From Pezicula radicicola (Eukaryota; Ascomycota; Leotiomycetes; Helotiales; Dermateaceae): a DNA stretch of 64,000 bases. The notes under the pieces were generated by a model. It was not told the DNA's origin, did not search any database, and saw only the letters and a program-made list of their open reading frames with translations. The position numbers were made by a program, and so were the translations under genes. The stretch spans positions 762,898-826,897 of the forward strand of contig PDUO01000002.1 in the NCBI GenBank assembly GCA_003008705.1. Direction: 5' to 3'. Below, piece by piece: positions 35,859 to 46,326 of this stretch; the first letter of the stretch is position 1; each line of letters opens with the position of its first letter.

Positions 35859-37421
35859 TTCGACCGTCTCTCATATGCCCCCCTGGCCCAGTAGTTGCGC
35901 CCTCCTTTTAAACCTAAAAACTGACTTCTAGTCAAACTGTGCGGCTAAAAGAAAGATGTAAACATCACCAACAGCATTGTATGTCGCTCTCCCGAAAGGT
36001 ACTATTTCAAGAATGTTTGAAAAGCTTCCACGCTAGTCCGAGCGTGAGCGTGTCGCCCTGATGGGTAAAGCGTACTGTAGCATTTACCTCTGCAGCTGCA
36101 CTGTACCTCCGTAGTGTATATTTTTGAACCATCGAGATCATTGGCTCTCCCATGATTGCCAGCAATCATGGGTCCCTTCTCAGTCCTCGCCTATCCTCCA
36201 CAAAAAAAAACATGAAACAAGATTTCAGAGCCCTTCATTGGCGGAACCATTCTGTCTCAAGAACAACACTGCAATGGCACTTTAGCAATTCTGGTTGTGC
36301 GACCAGCCTTTTCATTTCTGCAGACGGAAACTTTTGCCCTACTTTTCGTTGCCAAGAGGTGTACTTTCAAGTGTGGGCCCGAGATGTCGTGACCGCTTCT
36401 GAACTGGACTTGTCTTTTTTTTTTCCTGTTGCCGCTGATGCTATTTTGAAAGTCCTCTCCACGCTGACCCACGACGGCGGTACGCTGAGAAAATCCCCCC
36501 CCAAAAAAAATTCAAGATTGCGGATACATGCCATGTTTCTCGCAAAGTTGCGCAACCTCATTCTTTGGACTCTAGTGCTCCAGAGACAGACACTTAATTC
36601 TCGACCACGGTCGGCGTCAGCGCATGCTCCAGGCGGGAGGGAAGATGCGCACAACTTCGCAGCGCGCAGGTACCGATTTTCAAGGTTCAGGTGGAGATCC
36701 GAAACATGACAGAATCAACGAAGAAGGAGGCTAACGTGCGGACTTCGGCCTGTGCTCGCAGAGAAAGCTAGTTGTCTAGCATAATTTCCCCTACTAACCA
36801 CTGAACCTAATCTCTATTCGGCACTTCGGTTCTCTCATCGTAGGCTCGTACTTAGGCTTGTATTTTTGTTATCAACGTAATCGAATGTTTCCACGGATGG
36901 ATGTCTTGCATGTTCCGAAACGTAGCTTCTCTTTCCTCGTTGTTCAGTGTGTTCACTTTTCGCATCGTGGCTTGGGTGCTTAGTGGGGTACAGTAGTGGT
37001 GCTTCCTTCCGTGCCGGTACCTTCCCTTTGCAGTCCAACAAAAACGCCGACGGCAGCGTGACAGTTCTTTTGAAGGGGAGCATGTCGGTTGTTGAAGACC
37101 CGTTTACTCTTCTGGGCTCGATACCACGTGGGGGTACGGAGGGTTTCTCCTTGTGAACTTGGGAAGTGTAGGGTGTGCGACGAGTAGAGGTGATTGATCG
37201 ACAGCAAGGCCTTCGAAACAAATTTCTGAAGAAGTTTCTTTGGAAGATTGGGGAGTTCCTCTAGTGGCGGTGTGAAAGTTTCAATTGTCCATGGTGAATT
37301 GTGATGGTACCCGAGCTCTTTGCCATCTTGAAAGTCTGCTTCATATCACATGATTAGATGGAATGTAAACCCTGGAAGGCTTCATTTAAAGTTCTGGAAG
37401 CACGTCTGGTGGATTTGGAGC

Positions 37422-37475
37422 TACTGTACGAATTGCTTTGTAAGAGTTTATTTTGGGCTCAGACTATACTGACAT
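37422..37475 (+). repeat. Dispersed element, copy B
   Basis: Contains TACGAATTGCTTTGTAAGAG, matching the 58-kb copy at 19 of 20 bases, then TTTATTTTGGGCTC and ATACTGACATGG. Confidence 0.6.
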
Positions 37476-37544
37476 GGTCGTTAGCTAGACACAAATGTCT
37501 ATCTAGGATACTAAGGCAGGTTACACTATTTCAAGTTCAAGTGC

Positions 37545-37715
37545 ACTAGTGAGTTACTTAAATCAACATAATTACTTAAATTTGAATCAAGTGAGCTCAC
37601 AAATCAAGCCAGTAACTCAGATTTCAATGAAGTGGTTTACTCGAACTACGTGAGATACTTCAAGCCAGTTACTCGAATTTAAATCAAGCGAGTCACTGAA
37701 ACTACGTGGGTTAAT
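37545..37715. repeat. 18-bp minisatellite, diverged array
   Basis: Repeats of the reverse-complement unit TGAGTTACTCAAATCAAG in degraded form: GTGAGTTACTTAAATC, then AAATTTGAATCAAGTGAG, CCAGTTACTCGAATTTAAAT and CAAGCGAGTCACTGAAAC. It begins about 70 bp after dispersed element copy B. Confidence 0.6.
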
Positions 37716-40387
37716 ATGTCTCCATGCCTCTATGTGACTATTATTTGATACTGTTAAATTGAGCCGAATAGCACGGGCTGTACCTTACTGAAGAGTGTTC
37801 AATTCTAATGGATGTATATAGATAGATATATGCAGTTCTTCTCGTGTTCTTTTCATGAGAAGTATCTTATCTCCTGTGAGGATCTATGGTTTCTTACTAA
37901 GGCACGACACCTTTCCACTACTCAGTTGGGGGTTTCTCCTTAGAAATTGGCATACTTTGTATATCTTACCACCTTCGGTGATTTGGTCTAACTCCCTTCT
38001 TTCATGTTACGCTGGTTATTTCAACAACTGAAAGTAGACTTTAAGTCCGCAACTTATACTACATCGACAGAATGATAGAGATAGTTTTACCACCAGTAAT
38101 TCAAATATGAAGTTCCTACCTAAAAAGCCATTACCTCTGTAATGGAAGAATGAAGGGAATATTTGTTGACAAAAAGGAAGATTTCTAGGAAATATTTCTG
38201 CTCGAAGTTGCTCGCAACGGAGCAGCAAAACGTTAAATCATTCATAGAGTGGTAAATTAACATTAACAAACCCGTTTGGACCGCTCGAAAACGCATCTCT
38301 TATACTCTAAATGCTAGAGTGAGTCGCTATTTAAAGATAATTGTCGCTGACACAATATCATTTCCCATAACGTTCAACGTGCTGCCCTCGTCCTATTCAT
38401 CGTCTACGCCAACAACTATCACTCATTGCGAATCGTAGAACACTACAGTTATTTCAACTCGACTATTCATTTATTGTAACTAACGCAAAGACGTCAATTA
38501 TGCTCTTGAGATAGTATTTGATTGCGGACAGAGAAGAGCAATTTGGCAATCCCCCCTTTTCACCAGTTTTTTCTCCTCGCGTAATTTCACGCCAAAAATG
38601 ACTTCTGGAAAGCACAACTGGCCCTCGCCATGCCCCCGAAAATTTCGAAACAAAAGGAAGTATGAACACAGCCCCTTTAAAAAGAGTAAGAAGAAGTCAA
38701 GTTGGCAAAAGGAAGTACCTTACTACCCCTATTCTACTTAAAGGGACAGCAGCAGTAGGTACAGTACTATCATAAATTCGGATGTTCTTCATGTGTTACA
38801 TTTGGCTATGCTGGCATGTTCGTTTAGTTTTATACAAGGTAACTTACTTAATGCGCGTTTGAAGCAAGTTTATAAGTCCGTTTAGTTTCAATGGATAGGT
38901 CTAGTAAGTTGAATTTAGTTTGTCGGCATATCTAATTGAGAAGTCCTTGATAATTGCTATTGCTACTATGCAAACTGGCTCGGCCTAGCCTCTGCTCTGT
39001 TTATGGATTGGAATCAAAGTTTTGTGCATAATAGACATTTGATCAGGTATTTCTAGCTTGTGACTGTCTCCTACAAGTTTACAACGCTCTGGAATCTACA
39101 TGCCACCGTTATTCAACCCGGGGCTATTGGTGTGCCTTCTGAACCTCCATTGTGAATCTTTTCTAGAATGTAACCACACACTGAGAATCATCATTCCTTA
39201 GGAGGTGCCCATAAAAAGGCATTATTGACCTCGAGCGTGCCATCTTTCCCTCCACGCCTTCAAACAATCAAATAATCAGACCCATAATCAGACGCACAAC
39301 CCGGCATACGGCTAGTTCATGTGAACACTTCAAGGTGCAAAACAGCCGCGACTCTAAGTTAAGACCCTAAAAATATATTCTTCGCCTTGAGGTCCGTTCT
39401 TGGGGAGCTTGTCTTACAAGGAACAACAGCGGTCAGATCAACACCTCTAAGATACGTGCCTCGCGGAATGGTACAAACAGAAATAACCCGAGATTATAGA
39501 AAGGGTCGCGAACCAATCATCCTCCACTACAAGTTAGGCTGGGAAGACTTCATCACTCGTCTACTCTGTCAGACAGACTGGATACCCAACCTTGGAGCCA
39601 TGTCGGTTTATAAGTGAAGCAAGACCAACCTTCTGAAGAGATATGCTTGGGCGAGCATCCCATCGAGGAACGGTGATGGCGGCAGTTTTGCTCTGGCTGT
39701 TGAGGCGTGTTATGGAGAACTACTTGGGTGTTGTTGACGAACTCTCTTTTAGTCTAGGTGTGGCTGATTTCACAGATATCGGGCTTATGGCGTTCGGGAA
39801 CAGGTACAGGGGCGTTGGCGCAAGTTACTGAGCGGATTTGCCGGTAACTAATTAGGAATGCCAGATAGTAATAGGTTCCAAACAACAAAACTACAATACA
39901 TGAATGCTATCTAACAGCTATTATTATATCTTAAGCTACTACGCAATACTTCTGACTCCATGTCTTTGTTATGTTACAGCGGCAGAGAACTGACTGGATG
40001 TGAGAGACTTAAAAGGCAGAGCTATATCCACATGTAGAAGGACATTCCAAGCAGTTTGGTCTTCAAGCTGTATTGCTTAAATTGGAGGACCTTAGGACGC
40101 CGCTATATTACTAGAAGTCTCTTGAATAGTGTCTGCTCTGATCCTTTATTCGCCCATGACCATCACAACCTTTCGTGGTTTTTCCTTCTCTTCCGAGAGC
40201 TGGTCACTGTGAACATGCCACCAACCGGTATGACTGACTTTAAAGAAAACCCGGATCTTCTGGGAGGCAAAAGTGGATGCCAAAGTGCAAATTATGAACT
40301 TATACATTTCCTCAAACCAAGGCGTATAGAGACATCAGGCCATCATCATCGTCATCCCGCCGGGCCGGGGCCGAAGGGCGTCTTCAT

Positions 40388-40418
40388 ATCGCCGAAGGTT
40401 GGTGATGCCTTCGGCGAT
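40388..40418. other. Perfect 11-bp stem with 9-nt loop
   Basis: ATCGCCGAAGG at 40388-40398 is the exact reverse complement of CCTTCGGCGAT at 40408-40418, with loop TTGGTGATG. It lies 487 bp upstream of the EB1 start and has no obvious gene. Confidence 0.6.
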
Positions 40419-40904
40419 TCCAAAATGTGCAGATGTGCAACAAAGGGCTGCTTTTTTCAAGAAGTACATGTGATTGGGTAGAAGTGAAAATTGGGATGTT
40501 GGGAGATCTGGTAGACAGTCACCGGCGAGGGAGAGAAAAATATGAGAGGGAAACACCTCCGCTGGAGCCCCTATTATGACCATTTCTGACCATTTCCAAT
40601 ACAGCACGTGATCACACCACATACAAGGATCCACAAGGGACAGCACCCAGCACGAACCTAAATAAATCGCCTAGCCGACGACCTGACTGGATCGAATCTT
40701 TGATAGATGATAAACACTGCAAGAACTTTCTCCTAACTGTGCTGTATCCCCCCGGCCAGTCTATACGCCATAGCAAACGCAAACGCAGACATCTGCCAGC
40801 CGCGACTGTCTTGCAGCAGAGCGACTGCCGCATCGACCATTTGAACATCCTCACCAAACTACCGATCTCCTTTTTCTGGTTATTATCCAAAAACCCAACA
40901 AAAG

Positions 40905-41840
40905 ATGGGCGAATCTAGGCAAGTCGTGCCGTCCAAGTCCCCCCCCCCTCCAACCCCAATCATATATACTGACTACGAGACTGCTGCAGACAAGAGCTTG
41001 TAGCATGGCTCAACAACTTGCTACAGTTGAACATTACTAAAGTCGAACAATGCGGAACTGGGTAAGTAGGGCCCCTCCCCCGCATTTGCGCCCACCAGAC
41101 ACCCGCTCACATCCGCCGCCCAGTGCTGCTCTGTGCCAGGTCTTTGACAGTATCTACCTCGATGTGCCTATGGCTAGAGTCAAGTTCAATGTCAATACCG
41201 AATATGCCTATCTCCAAAACTTCAAAATTCTTCAGAGTGTGTAGCCCCGACCAACAAAACAAGCAAGCAAACGAACAAGAACCCCCATCTGATCTGTTTT
41301 CTCACAGATTGCTTTACGCGCCATCAAATCGATCGAAATATCAACGTAGAGCAGCTCATCAAGTGTAAGATGCAGGATAACCTCGACTTCCTTCAATTCA
41401 CAAAGCGATACTGGGACCAATACTACCCTGGCGGCGATTACGATGCTGTTGGTCGACGAAAGGGCTCTGGTGCACCACCTCCATCTTCCGCCCCTGCTCC
41501 TCGATCATCGGCTGGAGCTCCAAGACGAGGCACGACACCAACTGTTGGCGGCGCACGAGTTGGAGGTGCAAAGGCTGCTGGACCCGCATCGGCGGCTTTG
41601 CAACAAGAGAACAATACCCTGAAGGAGACCGTGCAAGGACTAGAGCGCGAGAGAGACTTCTATTTCAGCAAACTTCGGGATATCGAGTTGTTGATCCAAC
41701 AGGCAGTGGAGGAGGACCCAGAGATCGAGAAGCAAGAAGACGGTTTGATCAAGCACATCCAGACAATCTTGTATTCGACGGAAGACGGCTTCGAGATTCC
41801 GGCTGAGACGGAGGGTATTGATGACCAGGAGACATTCTAA
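40905..41840 (+). CDS. bim1: EB1/Bim1/Mal3 microtubule plus-end tracking protein (four exons, one GC-AG intron)
   Basis: EB1 proteins bind growing microtubule ends and recruit other plus-end factors. Exons 40905-40918, 40990-41061, 41124-41236 and 41308-41840 join to 243 codons. The calponin-homology domain covers about residues 3-105 (LVAWLNNLLQLNITKVEQCG, CQVFDSIYLDVPMARVKFNV, LIKCKMQDNLDFLQFTKRYW). A basic, glycine/alanine/proline-rich linker follows. The C-terminal EB homology coiled coil has ENNTLKETVQGLERERDFYF and SKLRDIELLIQQ. The tail ends DDQETF, an acidic variant of the EEY/F end. Exon 1 is only 14 nt; intron 1 (40919-40989) opens GCAAGT and contains a run of about ten Cs, and it is the only splice that gives MGESRQELVAW. 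Introns 2 and 3 are GT-AG (62 and 71 nt). Confidence 0.95.
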
Positions 41841-42288
41841 ATTCTTTTAATGATTATGAACGACGGAAAGATGGGAATCTGCAAATTGTTTCTTTAGTCT
41901 GCGGAGTTTTACAATGCAGCATATGCATGGGAAACATCACTTAGGGACTTGATCTCATATTAGTGATGGGTCATACATGGTAGCGAATCTTAGCTACCGC
42001 AATAAAAACATTAGACTGCACTACTCTATTTATTCCCTTAGCTTGAAATTCGTGCCTAAGAAACGTACGCGTAAAGTCATTCGCATTTCCCCTCCACAAG
42101 GATCTCGTAGCCTGATGAATGATGCACGGTGACACACACAATCGTGACCCATGTCATGCGAGTCTGCGAGGCTCCCAAACAAAGCGACCTCATAACAAAA
42201 CATCTGTTACAAAACAAATACAACCAGCCTTCGGACACTTCAAGCTTCCAACTCTCTAATCCCAATTTACAGACATAAGATCATACCC
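41841..42288. other. Intergenic between EB1 and the SNARE gene
   Basis: 448 bp holding the EB1 3' untranslated region and the SNARE promoter. Nothing else seen. Confidence 0.4.
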
Positions 42289-43395
42289 ATGGCTCCGCCG
42301 CTGGAGCTCTCCATTCCCTCAACAACCCTATCCTCGGAGGCCAACGAAAAACCATATACTCTCTACAACATAACCCTCCGCCTCCCACTGCGCACATTCG
42401 TCGTGCAGAAACGATACTCCGAATTCGTTACCCTCCACAACTCCCTCACAAGCCTAGCATCCTCCCCACCACCAGCACCACTGCCCGCAAAATCCTGGTT
42501 CAAATCAACCGCCTCCTCCCCCGAACTCGCCGAAACACGGCGCGTAGGCCTAGAGAAGTACCTTCGAGCGATAGCAGGAGATCCTGACCGTCGATGGAGG
42601 GAAACCAGTGTTTGGCGCACCTTTCTGAATCTACCTAGTACGAATAGTAGTGCCAGTAGTGCGAAGAATGATTTAATTGCTGCGAATCAGAGGGGTGTGA
42701 ATGGGGGTGTTGCGGCTAGTGATCCGGGTGTCTGGTTGGATTTACATCGGGAGATGAAGGGGCTTCTACACGATGCGAGATTGTTCCTTGGGAGGAGGGA
42801 CGGGGCTACGACAGCTCATCAACAGCATGAGGCTGGTGTTAAGGCGAAGACTGCCTTGGTCAAGGCTGGCGGATTGATAAAAAATCTGGATGAGGGATTG
42901 AAGATTCTCGTTGATGAGGAGAGGAGAAATAAGGGGTCTAGTAGGGTTGGAGAGGGAGAGTTGAGGAGGAGAAGGGATTTGTTGGGTAGTGCTAAGGTGG
43001 AGAAGGATGGTTTGGATAAGCTGTCTATTAGTCTTGCTGTTAAGGGCCAGAATTCTGGATCTGGTGTCCCGGCTACGGCACAAGATAAAGCTGCCTTATT
43101 TGGACCTGGGGTAGCAAGACCCAGTGGACGAGTCCTTGGTGCTCCTGTACCCGAAACAGAACGAACTCGCGAGTTGGACAATAATGGTGTCCTACAACTA
43201 CAAAAGCAGTTGATGGAAGATCAAGATATGGATGTCGAAGAATTGGCTAAGATCGTACGCAGACAGAAGGAGATGGGTATGGCGATTCATGGGGAATTGG
43301 AGTTGCAGAATGAGATGCTGAAGCGTGTTGATGAGGATGTGGACCGGGTTAAGGGCAAGCTTGATATTGTGAATAAGAGGGTGAAGAAGTTTTAG
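42289..43395 (+). CDS. vam7: Vam7-like Qc-SNARE with PX domain
   Basis: Vam7 is a soluble vacuolar SNARE that binds PI3P and completes the fusion complex on the vacuole or endosome. Single exon of 368 codons. The PX domain covers about 1-115; RYSEF with Arg42 matches the PI3P-binding core, and the proline loop APLPAKSWFKS follows. A variable charged middle (RRNKGSSRVGEGELRRRRD) leads to the SNARE motif at about 300-365. The zero-layer glutamine is in ELELQNEMLK (Gln340), and the heptads end NKRVKKF. No membrane anchor is present, as expected of Vam7. Fungal members are diverse, so Vam7 rather than another PX-Qc protein is likely, not certain. Confidence 0.85.
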   Translation: MAPPLELSIPSTTLSSEANEKPYTLYNITLRLPLRTFVVQKRYSEFVTLHNSLTSLASSPPPAPLPAKSWFKSTASSPELAETRRVGLEKYLRAIAGDPDRRWRETSVWRTFLNLPSTNSSASSAKNDLIAANQRGVNGGVAASDPGVWLDLHREMKGLLHDARLFLGRRDGATTAHQQHEAGVKAKTALVKAGGLIKNLDEGLKILVDEERRNKGSSRVGEGELRRRRDLLGSAKVEKDGLDKLSISLAVKGQNSGSGVPATAQDKAALFGPGVARPSGRVLGAPVPETERTRELDNNGVLQLQKQLMEDQDMDVEELAKIVRRQKEMGMAIHGELELQNEMLKRVDEDVDRVKGKLDIVNKRVKKF

Positions 43396-44333
43396 TCATC
43401 GGTTTCTTCTTTCTCAATCCTCTTCTATACATATCTGCATCTCCCTTATACCCATCAGCGTGGAGTTTTTTTTAAGCGAGGCGACATTTGTTGTACCGTT
43501 GTTGTTTAATATCAGAACATTATTGTAGAACCTGGCGTAGTGGCGCTGGTCTATAGTATACCTTAAGTTTCAAATTGTGGTGATCCATCTTCAGATCTAT
43601 ACCTATCAATAGAGTTCCAAGTACTAAGGATCATCTCAGGCTCTGTCCTGCTTTTTGATGGAGACAAGACAAGCTAGCTACCTTTGACTCATTGAGATGG
43701 ACTGATTTATTTTGGATGTTGGGTTCTAAGAGCCTAAATATAACCCATTTGATTTGAGTAACTCACATGTTAAATAAGCAAGTCTTTCATAACAGAAAGT
43801 TGGTTTTGGGGTTTTGAATTCGGGAACTGGGAATTGATTGGGATACTGAAAACCGAAAACCAAAAACCGTTTTCTGTTTTCAGAAGATCCAGGTTATTGG
43901 AATCTAGTTTCTGGTATCGCAGCTCATTCTGTCCGACTGATTAAGAAACACCATCATCAGATCTTTGCGCTATCCAAACAATATCAATACTAAGACCTAG
44001 AAACCATTTTCAGTTATCAGGCTGGATACTCTCGTAACAACTTGAATTCGATTTCCAGTGTATGGAATTCAGTTCTTGTGCAGTTGGAGCTCAGGAACAA
44101 TCATAAGTTCACAGTCGTAGATCTAATTTTCTGTTCATCTATCCTAGATATTCATCCCATCGTTCCTTCCTTGTTTGTCATTGTTACTCTCACTGTCACT
44201 TCCTTCCCCATTTAACTAGTCTGCGCTCCAAAGACAAAATTACTTCCACATTCACTTCTTCGACTCAACAACACCAACCCCAATACAAACATTATCTGCT
44301 GCGGACTAGTCTTCTGCACTCGCCTAGTTCAAG
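43396..44333. other. Intergenic, 0.9 kb, with one minisatellite unit
   Basis: Contains the SNARE 3' side and the promoter of the nine-exon gene. A single 18-bp unit lies at 43749-43775. A short GAAAACCGAAAACCAAAAAC low-complexity stretch sits near 43850-43870. Confidence 0.45.
43749..43775 (+). repeat. 18-bp minisatellite, isolated unit
   Basis: TTTGATTTGAGTAACTCA matches the consensus unit almost exactly. Confidence 0.6.
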
Positions 44334-46326
44334 ATGGATTTCGACGGAGCGGTTGGGGGGGCCAGAACTGTAAGTCAATCTCCTGTAACCTTGGTTATCA
44401 TCATCTTGTATTTGAGTGTCTGTCTTTTTTCTAACTGTTCTGTCCTATCAGCCTGGCGTCAGAACTGAAGATATGGAGAGAGCCCACGCGCGGAACATCC
44501 AAAAGATCCAAGAGAACTGGCAACTTCAATCTCTAGAAGTTTGGCTTCACAACCTCCCCGCGGATATTAGACCTGCTAAGACACCGGCGGATTTGGGGAT
44601 AACTTTCATTGCGAACCTCCGTTCCATATCTGCACGAGTAACGTCTACAAGGGCACGGGCGCTTTTCATAGCTGAATGCAACCATGCTACTGTGCGCTTC
44701 ATTAATACACAGAACATTCTTGATGCGCTCAAGAGCAGTAGGAACAAGGAAGCTCCGGGACAGTTATTGAAGGCAACCGCATCATCAAAGTCTACCAGCA
44801 TTCAAGGACCAGCCACAGCAAAGCCCAGACAGAATGATTATCAGAAATTGGTAAGTTTGATTTATACTGCTCTTACACGCTGTTTGAGACTAAGATATTT
44901 TTAGCCACTTCGTGAAGCAAATGCTAGACGCAAACGGCCCCTTCACGATCTTCAAGTCGATAATGACAAGGATGATGATGATGATGGTCTTGCACCTATT
45001 CGACCAAACCAAACGTCCGCTTTGAAGACATCAAATAGGGGAAGGAAAAGTAACCATATAGTATCTGTGAGTCCTCTAACTTGTATTATGCTTGTCCGGA
45101 ACTGATAATGAGGTTAGGCTGGAAAAGCAGCCATTAGTCGCAAAGATCTTCTTCGAGATCTTGGATTCAACGACAACAATGATAATAATGGCCATCAGCC
45201 TCCACCAAAAAAGCTGAAGAAAGACGAACCCCTCACACCAGCTAGGCCCGCTCTCAGAGAAACCCATGGGATTTCTCTTAGTCCCTCGGTCTCTCCATTG
45301 GATACTGAGACTGAGTTTGATCTCTTCGGAGAAAGCACGGGGCTTGTGGAACAAAGGGACGATGCTGCTGTTGCGTTGCCGCTAATGACCTCAACATGCG
45401 AGCCATTACTAGAACAAGTGGGTAATCGTGTCTCAAGAGGCAGCTTATATTGCTAATACTAATAATTTTCAGTTCAGCGTTAAGCCAGGAGATCTATCGC
45501 GGGAGATTTACGCGGCTTGTAGGCACAATGCGATCGAGAATGAGAAATTCTTTGGACGGAGTCGGGCTAATTTGGCTCGGAAAGGTATGCATCTTTTGAT
45601 TTTCTTATAATGTCCTTTCTGAGCAACGCACTTAATCCGGGTAACCTACTTGGTCTGGGTAACCTAATTGATTTGAGTAACTCACTTGATTTTAATTAGC
45701 GAACCATGCCTTATATATCGAATATCTTAGCTAACACTTTTCGGCTTCAAGCAGATGATTCTTTTGGAGTTAGCCACCCTCGGGGCACCGTTTCTAAGCA
45801 GTCTTCGCAAGTACCTTTAATAACTGAACGCCTAGACTTTCGCGACAATGCCAGCGGCCAGCCCTCAGGGAGCTCTGTCTCGATCACTAAGTTGCCTTTA
45901 GTGGCTGAGCCCCTGAATCCTGCCACGCCGATCAGATATATCACTCATCGGAAATTAAGTGACCCGTTCCTACATCCAAGACGGGTAGCCAAGAACCGTA
46001 ATCGAACAACATCAACGAGTTTGGGAGACTTCTCGTAAGTTACAAATGCCTATCTAGAGGTACTTGAGCTAAGTTGATGATTCAGAGAACATGCTGCATT
46101 TACAAAGGTTACTGAAAGTGGAAATGCGCCGTAAGACCTAAAAATATGTTCCTTAAGTTACAAGAGCTAATTTGTTGATTTATAGAGCTGTTGACATCAC
46201 AAGTCATTCATCATCCCGTAGAAATGATCAAGAAGCCCCGACGTAAGTTCTAAAACCGTACTTTTAAGGTACAGGAACTAACTTAGTACTCCGCAAAGGA
46301 CAAGCCGTAACAAAGACATACAATGA
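44334..46326 (+). CDS. Unknown nuclear-type protein with nine exons (472 aa)
   Basis: I do not recognise a family. Exons are 44334-44369, 44452-44850, 44905-45066, 45118-45417, 45473-45584, 45755-46034, 46086-46130, 46186-46242 and 46299-46326; phases agree and the sum is exactly 473 codons with the stop. The N-terminal third is helical (TEDMERAHARNIQKIQENWQ, LEVWLHNLPADIRPAKTPAD). Basic clusters (ARRKRPLHDL, PPPKKLKKDE) suggest nuclear entry. A Lys/Arg-rich region with IYAACRHNAIENEKFFGRSR follows. The last three exons are only 28-57 nt. Intron 5 (45585-45754, 170 nt) is long because it contains a minisatellite array; its acceptor CAG sits about 20 nt after GCTAAC. The final acceptor is AAG, chosen because the branch point fits it better than the nearer TAG. 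Confidence 0.7.
45631..45697 (+). repeat. 18-bp minisatellite array inside intron 5
   Basis: Three tandem units and a partial: CTTAATCCGGGTAACCTA, CTTGGTCTGGGTAACCTA, ATTGATTTGAGTAACTCA, then CTTGATTTT. The period of exactly 18 bp defines the family consensus CTTGATTTGAGTAACTCA. Confidence 0.75.

Larger units (their letters stand above)
33101..40904. other. Gene desert, about 7.8 kb
   Basis: No gene is convincing on either strand. Possible short frames are at 35574-35858 (listed) and 36152-36709, 39387-39617 and 40056-40481 (not supported). The stretch holds the dispersed element near 37430, an 18-bp minisatellite near 37550-37715, and a perfect 11-bp hairpin at 40388-40418. The last 400 bases include the EB1 promoter. 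Confidence 0.55.

Noticed and set aside
36152..36709. A 185-codon open frame on the plus strand
   Set aside because: No family motif, contains homopolymer-driven stretches (polyT, polyA, polyC), and overlaps equally open frames on the other strand.
36835..37221. A minus-strand frame with a PPRGIEP peptide, which often marks the complement of a tRNA gene
   Set aside because: On the plus strand only a TCGATACC-like T-loop remnant is present; no clover-leaf with acceptor, D and anticodon stems could be folded.
39387..39831. Two short plus-strand frames that could be relics of a protein
   Set aside because: The peptides are uncharacteristic and I found no frame continuity or homologous motif.
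40056..40481. A 141-codon plus-strand frame in the gene desert
   Set aside because: No recognisable domain and the histidine-rich part comes from a CATCATCATCG run; no supporting splice or promoter evidence.
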